Source of the DNA: Solwaraspora sp. WMMA2065
GTDB taxonomy: Bacteria > Actinomycetota > Actinomycetes > Mycobacteriales > Micromonosporaceae
DNA length: 64,000 nucleotides
NCBI RefSeq assembly: GCF_030345075.1
Contig: NZ_CP128361.1
Location: 248,001 to 312,000, forward strand
Reading direction: 5' to 3'
Below are positions 57,818 to 64,000 of the stretch, one piece after another. The stretch's first letter is position 1, and every line of letters starts with the position of its first letter. The notes under the pieces are model-generated. The model ran no database searches, was not told where the DNA came from, and was given only the letters and a program-made list of their open reading frames with translations. The position numbers and the translations under genes are program-made.

Positions 57818-59031
57818 GGTACGGTCGGGGTCACCGGCGTGTCAACGCGGCTGCTCCAGTCCAGCGGTAGTCCCACGTAGTTCTCCGCCAGGGTGGTCGC
57901 CGCCGCGGTGGAGGTCGTCACGTACTCCAACTGGGCCACCTGGAGCCGGTGACTGAACTCGTCGGCGTCGGCGGGCCGGTGCAGCAGCCCGGTCATCCAG
58001 GAGGAGAAGTGCTGGACCCGCCAGATCCGGCGTAGGCACCGGGCCGAGTACTCGTCCAGCCCGGTCCCGCGTCCCTGACGGAACCAGGTGGTCAGCGCCT
58101 CGGCCAGGAAGCGGACGTCGGCGACCGCCAGGTTCAGCCCTTTCGCGCCGGTCGGCGGTACGATGTGCGCCGCGTCGCCGGCCAGGAACAGCTGGCCGTA
58201 GCGCATCGGTTCGGTAACGAAGCTTCGCATCGGGGTCACCCCCTGCTCCAGGATCGGGCCCTCCTGCAGGGTGAAGCCGTCGTTGGTCGCCAGCCGGGTG
58301 TGCAGCTCGTCCCAGATCCGCGCGGTCGGCCAGTCGCTCGATTCGGTCCGGTTGGGCACCTGGAGGTAGAGCCGGGTCACCTCGGGGCTGCGCATGCTGT
58401 GCAGGGCGAAGCCGCGTTCGTGCTGGGCGTAGATCAGCTCGTGCGCCGAGGGGGCGGCCTGGGCCAGCACCCCGAGCCAGCTGAACGGGTACGTGTGCTC
58501 GACGGTGCGTCGGGCCGAGGCGGGGATGCTGCCCCGGGAGACCCCGTGGAAACCGTCACATCCGGCAACCACCAGGCAGTTCAGTTCGCGTATCGTGCCC
58601 TCGTGCGCGAACCGGATGACCGGGGCATCGCTGTCGATCCCGGCCAGCTCGACGTCGGTGACATCGAACAGGATCTCGCCGCCGGCTGCCAGCCGGGCGG
58701 CGATCAGGTCCTTCACCACCTCCTGCTGACCGTAGACGGTGATCCCTCGACCGCTGGTCAGCGCGGCCAGGTCGATCCGCCGGCTGACGCCTTCGAAGCG
58801 CAGCTCAAGGCCGGTGTGCACGAGTCCTTCGCGGCGCATCCGGGCGCCGACGCCGGTGTCGGCGAGCAGTTGCGCCGTGTCGTGTTCGAGCACCCCGGCC
58901 CGGACCCGGCTCTCCACGTACGCCCGCCCGCGGGTCTCCAGCACGACCGAGTCGATACCCTCGAGACGCAGCAGGTGGGCGAGCATCAAACCCGCTGGTC
59001 CCGCTCCGATGATGCCAACCTGGGTTCGCAC
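57808..59031 (-). CDS. pobA: 4-hydroxybenzoate 3-monooxygenase
   Basis: 407 aa. FAD-binding loop VGIIGAGPAGLMLAHLL at the N-terminus, ETRGRAYVESRVRAGVLEHDT next, and GQLFLAGDAAHIVPPTGAKGLNLAVADV for the second FAD contact. It hydroxylates 4-hydroxybenzoate to protocatechuate using NAD(P)H. GTG at 59031 is chosen: GGAGGGAG lies 5 nt upstream; the open frame continues to 59082 without a good start. First gene of the leftward catabolic run. Confidence 0.95.
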   Translation of the reverse strand: MRTQVGIIGAGPAGLMLAHLLRLEGIDSVVLETRGRAYVESRVRAGVLEHDTAQLLADTGVGARMRREGLVHTGLELRFEGVSRRIDLAALTSGRGITVYGQQEVVKDLIAARLAAGGEILFDVTDVELAGIDSDAPVIRFAHEGTIRELNCLVVAGCDGFHGVSRGSIPASARRTVEHTYPFSWLGVLAQAAPSAHELIYAQHERGFALHSMRSPEVTRLYLQVPNRTESSDWPTARIWDELHTRLATNDGFTLQEGPILEQGVTPMRSFVTEPMRYGQLFLAGDAAHIVPPTGAKGLNLAVADVRFLAEALTTWFRQGRGTGLDEYSARCLRRIWRVQHFSSWMTGLLHRPADADEFSHRLQVAQLEYVTTSTAAATTLAENYVGLPLDWSSRVDTPVTPTVPFA

Positions 59032-59108
59032 GACGCTCCCTCCACCTGCCAGATTGGCAGGGACTCTTCCGATATGTGACATTGACGTGGGCCCTCGCTG
59101 GGTCGTAC

Positions 59109-59123
59109 GTTCATCATAAGAAC
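59109..59123. promoter_or_regulatory. second IclR-type half-site pair upstream of pobA
   Basis: GTTCATCATAAGAAC keeps the GTTC-N7-GAAC frame of the operator family but is less symmetric inside. It is centred 19 bp from the next site, compatible with side-by-side dimers. Confidence 0.5.
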
Positions 59124-59127
59124 CACC

Positions 59128-59142
59128 GTTCGGTCAGCGAAC
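59128..59142. promoter_or_regulatory. IclR-type operator between pobA and the ABC genes
   Basis: GTTCGGTCAGCGAAC matches the site upstream of pcaI at 12-13 of 15 positions. It is located in the 155-bp divergent intergenic region, so it can control both the catabolic and the transporter genes. Confidence 0.7.
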
Positions 59143-59186
59143 ACCCCTGACCGGCTCAACCTCGAACCCATCCCCCTGGAGGTCCC

Positions 59187-60149
59187 ATGCGACGGCCCCT
59201 CGTCGCCCTCACCCTGGCTGCCGCGCTGCTGGTCACCGCTGCCTGTGGTTCCGACTCGTCCACCGACGAGGCCGGCGGCACCGAAGAGGTCACCGACGTC
59301 ACCGTCGGCATCATCCCGATCGTCGACGTCGCGCCGATCTACCTCGGTGAGGAGAAAGGCTTCTTCACCAAGCGCGGCATCAACCTGACCATGGAGAGCG
59401 GTCAAGGTGGTGCCGCCATCGTCCCCGGCGTGGTCAGTGAGCAGTTCCAGTTCGGCTTCAGCAACGTGACCTCGCTGCTCACCGCGCAGACAGCCGACGT
59501 GCCGGTACAGATCGTGGCCAACGGTGTGGCCTCGACCGGCAACCCCGAGGCCGACTTCGGCGGCGTGGTGGTCCGTGGGGACAGCCCGATCCAGACCGCC
59601 GCCGACCTGGCGGGCAAGAAGGTCGCGGTGAACACGCTGAAGAACATCGGCGACACCAGCGTCCGCGAGTCGGTACGCAAGGCCGGTGGCAACCCGGACG
59701 AGATCGAGTTCGTCGAGATGGCGTTCCCGCAGATGCCGGCCGCCGTCGAGGGCGGCCAGGTCGACGCCGCCTGGATGGTCGAGCCGTCGCTCGCCATCGC
59801 CAAGGACGCCGGTGGCCGGGTCGTCGCCTGGAACTTCGTCGACACCGCCCCGAACCTGACCGTCGCGGTCTACTTCACCAGCACCAAGCTCGCCCAGGAG
59901 AACCCCGACCTGGTTGCGCGGTTCCAGGAGGCGATGGCCGAGTCGCTGTCCTACGCCAACGCGCACCCCGACGAGGTGCGCACAGTGCTGCGCAGCTACA
60001 CCGACATCGACCAGGCGATCCTGGACGCGATGACGCTGCCGATGTGGCCGGCCGAGATCAACCGGGCGTCGATCGAGCGGGTCGCCGAGCTCGGTCTCGC
60101 CGACGGTGTCTTCGAGTCCGAGCCCGATCTGGACGCGCTGCTGCCGTGA
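59187..60149 (+). CDS. ABC transporter substrate-binding lipoprotein (NitT/TauT, SsuA/THI5-like)
   Basis: 320 aa. Lipobox VTAAC, then a periplasmic-binding fold typical of NMT1/THI5-like proteins (VGIIPIVDVAPIYLGEEKGFF, GGQVDAAWMVEPSLAIAKD). It is divergent from pobA and shares its operator region. Its stop overlaps the permease GTG. Aromatic acid uptake is the inferred role; the family also carries taurine, nitrate, pyrimidine precursors and phthalate. Confidence 0.9.
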   Translation: MRRPLVALTLAAALLVTAACGSDSSTDEAGGTEEVTDVTVGIIPIVDVAPIYLGEEKGFFTKRGINLTMESGQGGAAIVPGVVSEQFQFGFSNVTSLLTAQTADVPVQIVANGVASTGNPEADFGGVVVRGDSPIQTAADLAGKKVAVNTLKNIGDTSVRESVRKAGGNPDEIEFVEMAFPQMPAAVEGGQVDAAWMVEPSLAIAKDAGGRVVAWNFVDTAPNLTVAVYFTSTKLAQENPDLVARFQEAMAESLSYANAHPDEVRTVLRSYTDIDQAILDAMTLPMWPAEINRASIERVAELGLADGVFESEPDLDALLP

Positions 60150-61015
60150 CAGCGGTCGACAACACCCCGGTCGGGGCCGGCTCCGCCGGCCCCGACCGGG
60201 GCACGTCAGCAACAGCCCACCGGGCCGCACCCAGCCGGCGACGCCGACCACCGACAGCGCTGCTCGGCGTCGCCGGCCTGGCCGGCCTGCTGGTCCTGGT
60301 GCAGGTCCTCCCGTCGACCCCGCTCGTCTCGGCGCGCTACCTGCCGCCGGCCACCGAGATCCTCGCCGCCCTGGTCGAGCTGCTCGGCGACGGTGCCTTC
60401 TGGTCGGCACTCCGTGACACGCTGACCGGCTGGGCGATCGGCCTGGCCATCGCGGTCACCGCCGGCATCGCGTTCGGCGTGGTCATCGGTTCGGTGCCGG
60501 CCCTGCGCGCGGTCACCGCCTCGACCATCGAGTTCCTGCGGCCGATCCCGTCGGTCGCGCTGATCCCGCTCGCCGTGCTGCTCTACGGCACCGGCCTCGA
60601 ATCCACCCTGCTGTTGGTCGTCTACGCAGCGTTCTGGCAGGTGCTGGTCCAGGTCCTGTACGGCGTACAGGACGTCGACCCGGTCGCCGACGAGACCGCC
60701 CGCAGCTACGGCCTCGGCCGGTGGGCCCGAATCCGCCACGTCGTCTGGCCGACCTCGCTGCCGTACGTGATGACCGGTGTGCGGCTCGCCGCCGCCGTCG
60801 CCCTGGTGCTGGCGATCACCGCGGAACTGGTCATCGGCGCTCCCGGGCTGGGCAGCCGGATCGCGGTCGCGCAGACCTCCGGCGCCGTTGACCTGATGTA
60901 CGCCCTGGTGGTGGTCACCGGACTGCTCGGCGTCGGGATCAACCTGATCGCCCGCGCGGTCGAGCGGCGGGCACTGTCCTGGCACCAGTCGATGCGCGGC
61001 GAGGTGATCGTGTGA
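60146..61015 (+). CDS. ABC transporter permease 1 (NitT/TauT type)
   Basis: 289 aa, GTG start overlapping the binding-protein stop. Disordered cytoplasmic N-terminus of ~35 residues, then six helices. The EAA loop is ARSYGLGRWARIRHVVWPTSLPYVMTGVRLA. It overlaps the next permease gene by four bases. Confidence 0.9.
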   Translation: MTAVDNTPVGAGSAGPDRGTSATAHRAAPSRRRRPPTALLGVAGLAGLLVLVQVLPSTPLVSARYLPPATEILAALVELLGDGAFWSALRDTLTGWAIGLAIAVTAGIAFGVVIGSVPALRAVTASTIEFLRPIPSVALIPLAVLLYGTGLESTLLLVVYAAFWQVLVQVLYGVQDVDPVADETARSYGLGRWARIRHVVWPTSLPYVMTGVRLAAAVALVLAITAELVIGAPGLGSRIAVAQTSGAVDLMYALVVVTGLLGVGINLIARAVERRALSWHQSMRGEVIV

Positions 61016-61794
61016 GGGCGGCCGGGGTGCTGAAGCGGGCCGGGCTGGTCGTCGCGTTGCCGGCCGTACTGCTCGCCGTCTGGTGGTTCAGCAGCGCCGG
61101 TAGCACCAGCTTCTACGCGCCGCCGCTGAGCAGGATCCTCGGCTCCTTCGCCGAGACCTGGACCGTCGAGCGCCTGCGGGCCGACGTGCTGCCCAGCCTG
61201 CTGCGGCTGGCCGCCGGTTACGCGGTGGCGGTGTTCGTCGGCGTCGCGCTCGGCGTACTGGTCGGCAGCATCCGTACCGTGCGGGCCACGCTGGAACCGG
61301 TGCTGGAGTTCTTCCGGGCCATCCCGCCGCCGGTGCTGGTGCCGATCATCATGCTCTTCGCCGGCATCGAGAACACCATGAAGATCGTGGTGATCGCGGC
61401 CGGCTGCGTCTGGCCGATCCTGCTCAACACCGTCGAGGGCGTGCGCGCCACCGACGAGGTGCTCTCCGACACGGCCCGCTCCTACGGCCTCAACGGCCCG
61501 GCCCGGCTGCGGCACCTGGTGCTGCCGGCGGCCAGCCCGCAGATCGCCGCCGGCATGCGCCAGGCACTGTCGATCGGCATCATCCTGATGGTGATCAGCG
61601 AGATGTTCGCGGCCAGCAACGGTCTCGGGTTCACCATCGTGCAGTTCCAGCGCACCTTCGCGATCCCGCAGATGTGGACCGGCATCCTGCTGCTCGGTCT
61701 GCTCGGCTTCGCCCTGTCGGTGCTCTTCCGCTTCGTCGAGATGCGGGCGTTGGCCTGGTACCACGGCCTGCGCCAGGCACAGCGCGGCACATGA
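61012..61794 (+). CDS. ABC transporter permease 2 (NitT/TauT type)
   Basis: 260 aa, GTG start. Six helices; EAA loop ARSYGLNGPARLRHLVLPAASPQIAAGMRQAL. Two different permeases imply a heterodimeric channel, unusual for this family where one permease gene is more common. Confidence 0.9.
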   Translation: MRAAGVLKRAGLVVALPAVLLAVWWFSSAGSTSFYAPPLSRILGSFAETWTVERLRADVLPSLLRLAAGYAVAVFVGVALGVLVGSIRTVRATLEPVLEFFRAIPPPVLVPIIMLFAGIENTMKIVVIAAGCVWPILLNTVEGVRATDEVLSDTARSYGLNGPARLRHLVLPAASPQIAAGMRQALSIGIILMVISEMFAASNGLGFTIVQFQRTFAIPQMWTGILLLGLLGFALSVLFRFVEMRALAWYHGLRQAQRGT

Positions 61795-61857
61795 TCCGCT
61801 GCCCGGCGCGGCCGGCCGACGTGGCGGCGCCGGAAACGATAGAGAGGTAACGAGCCC

Positions 61858-62655
61858 ATGCTCGATGTCCAGGGCCTGCGCAAGGTCTACGACGGGCGGC
61901 AGCGCCAGGTCGAGGCGGTGCGCGACCTCACCTTCACCATCGAGGACGGCGACCTGGTCTGCCTGGTCGGCCCCTCCGGCTGCGGCAAGACCACCCTGCT
62001 CAAGTGCATGGCCGGGCTGCTGCCGCCGACCTCCGGCGAGGTCCGGCTGCGCGGTAGGCCGATCACCGGGCCGCCGCCCGGCATGGCGGTCGTCTTCCAG
62101 GAGTACGGGCGCAGTCTGTTCCCGTGGATGAGCGTGCGGGACAACGTCGAGCTGCCGCTGCGGCAGAAGCGCATCGCCCGGGGCAAGCGCCGGGAACTGG
62201 TCGACGAGGCGCTGGCCGCCGTCGGTCTGGCCGACACCCACAACGCCTATCCGTGGCAGCTGTCCGGCGGCATGCAGCAGCGGGTGGCGATCGCCCGCGC
62301 GGTCGCGTACCAGCCGGATGTGCTGTTGATGGACGAGCCGTTCGCGGCGGTCGACGCCCAGACCCGCGCGGACCTGGAGGACCTGATCCGCCAGCTGTGG
62401 CAGCGGCTCGGGGTGACCATCCTGTTCGTCACCCACGACATCGACGAGGCGGTCTACCTGGGGCAGCGGGTGCTGATCCTGTCCTCGTCGCCGACCGTGG
62501 TGCAGGAGAGCCTGCGGATCGACCTGCCGGACGACCGCGACCAGCTGCACACCCGCGCCGAGCCGCGCTTCACCCAGCTGCGCGGGCACGTCTACGAGCA
62601 GATCCAGGCGGCCAAGCGGGGGCAGCGACCACCCGCCCAGGCCGGCCGGCCCTGA
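61858..62655 (+). CDS. ABC transporter ATP-binding protein (NitT/TauT type)
   Basis: 265 aa. Walker A GPSGCGKTT, Q-loop VVFQEYGRSLFPWMSV, signature LSGGMQQRVAIARA, Walker B VLLMDEPFAAVDAQTR, H-loop FVTHDIDEAV. It completes the importer. AGAGAGGTAAC precedes the ATG. Confidence 0.95.
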   Translation: MLDVQGLRKVYDGRQRQVEAVRDLTFTIEDGDLVCLVGPSGCGKTTLLKCMAGLLPPTSGEVRLRGRPITGPPPGMAVVFQEYGRSLFPWMSVRDNVELPLRQKRIARGKRRELVDEALAAVGLADTHNAYPWQLSGGMQQRVAIARAVAYQPDVLLMDEPFAAVDAQTRADLEDLIRQLWQRLGVTILFVTHDIDEAVYLGQRVLILSSSPTVVQESLRIDLPDDRDQLHTRAEPRFTQLRGHVYEQIQAAKRGQRPPAQAGRP

Positions 62656-62684
62656 CCCTTTCCGCCCTTCCGAGGAGGACCGAG

Positions 62685-63890
<1,206 letters not shown>

Positions 63891-64000
63891 GATGGTGTCG
63901 ATCCGGTGGGCGGATCTCGGGCCGGATGAGGGCAATGTCGTGAACCTGCCAACGGTGCACATTCCACCGTCGCGGCGTTAGCATTGGCCGGCGCCCGGTG
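63891..64000. other. right edge, no feature recognised
   Basis: 110 bp after the pcaF stop. I see no gene start or terminator hairpin of convincing strength. Confidence 0.5.

Noticed and set aside
60706-62589. 627-aa antisense frame across the ABC genes
   Set aside because: Mirror of coding DNA; no conserved domain and no start site context.

Overview
This window is high-GC actinobacterial DNA, most likely from Micromonosporaceae (a Micromonospora- or Solwaraspora-like organism; inferred, not proven). The signs are strong GC bias at third codon positions, frequent GTG/TTG starts, stop-start overlaps (ATGA/GTGA), a DXR/RseP/IspG block, an XRE-DUF5753/DUF397 pair, a CBM2-linked cellulase and a DUF4081 acetyltransferase. 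I saw no rRNA, tRNA or CRISPR array.

Layout. 0-9.3 kb: an FAD amine-oxidase-like protein, an MMPL exporter, a convergent BrkB-type membrane protein, a Uma2 nuclease-fold protein, and the dxr-rseP-ispG block, which ends in a strong terminator. 9.4-28.5 kb: a 19 kb accessory stretch between ispG and the GNAT gene that directly follows ispG in Mycobacterium tuberculosis. It holds a secreted modular cellulase, a MerR regulator coupled to a 20-residue Cys-rich peptide, a DinB protein, a double-length LtrA protein, a two-subunit sodium:solute symporter, small membrane proteins, a sigma/anti-sigma/ABC operon, an unusual zinc-ribbon SDR, a two-gene membrane module and a beta/gamma-crystallin-like secreted protein. 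27.7-33.2 kb: a decaying locus with frameshifted or truncated glycosyltransferases, a membrane glycosyltransferase with an in-frame TAG, an SGNH-like pseudogene, fragments of LacI, alpha/beta-hydrolase and sugar-isomerase genes, and two copies of a ~97-bp structured repeat on either side of the intact GNAT gene.

33.2-36.0 kb: a serine hydrolase/ArsR/DUF998 group. 36.1-45.0 kb: a regulatory, toxin and defence-like island. It contains the XRE/DUF397 pair, a 1862-aa membrane-anchored NACHT STAND ATPase with a very long helical C-terminus, a small Ser/Gly-repeat membrane protein just upstream of it, a broken PIN toxin, and an intact YefM/YoeB module. The last 24 bases of yoeB recur 6.6 kb away on the far side of the STAND gene, so the block may be a mobile insertion. 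This is the best candidate in the window for an undescribed system.

45.1-51.2 kb: a truncated aldo/keto reductase, a secreted S1 protease, a lipoprotein, a GNAT, RNase HI, a DinB protein and a membrane protein. 51.3-63.9 kb: a complete 4-hydroxybenzoate/protocatechuate (beta-ketoadipate) catabolic regulon. PobA makes protocatechuate; PcaGH, PcaB, PcaC and PcaD convert it to 3-oxoadipate; PcaIJ activates this to the CoA ester; PcaF cleaves it to succinyl-CoA and acetyl-CoA. A NitT/TauT-type ABC transporter is encoded divergently with pcaF and probably imports the aromatic substrate. An IclR regulator ends the catabolic operon, and three matching 15-bp palindromes near pobA and pcaI look like its operators.
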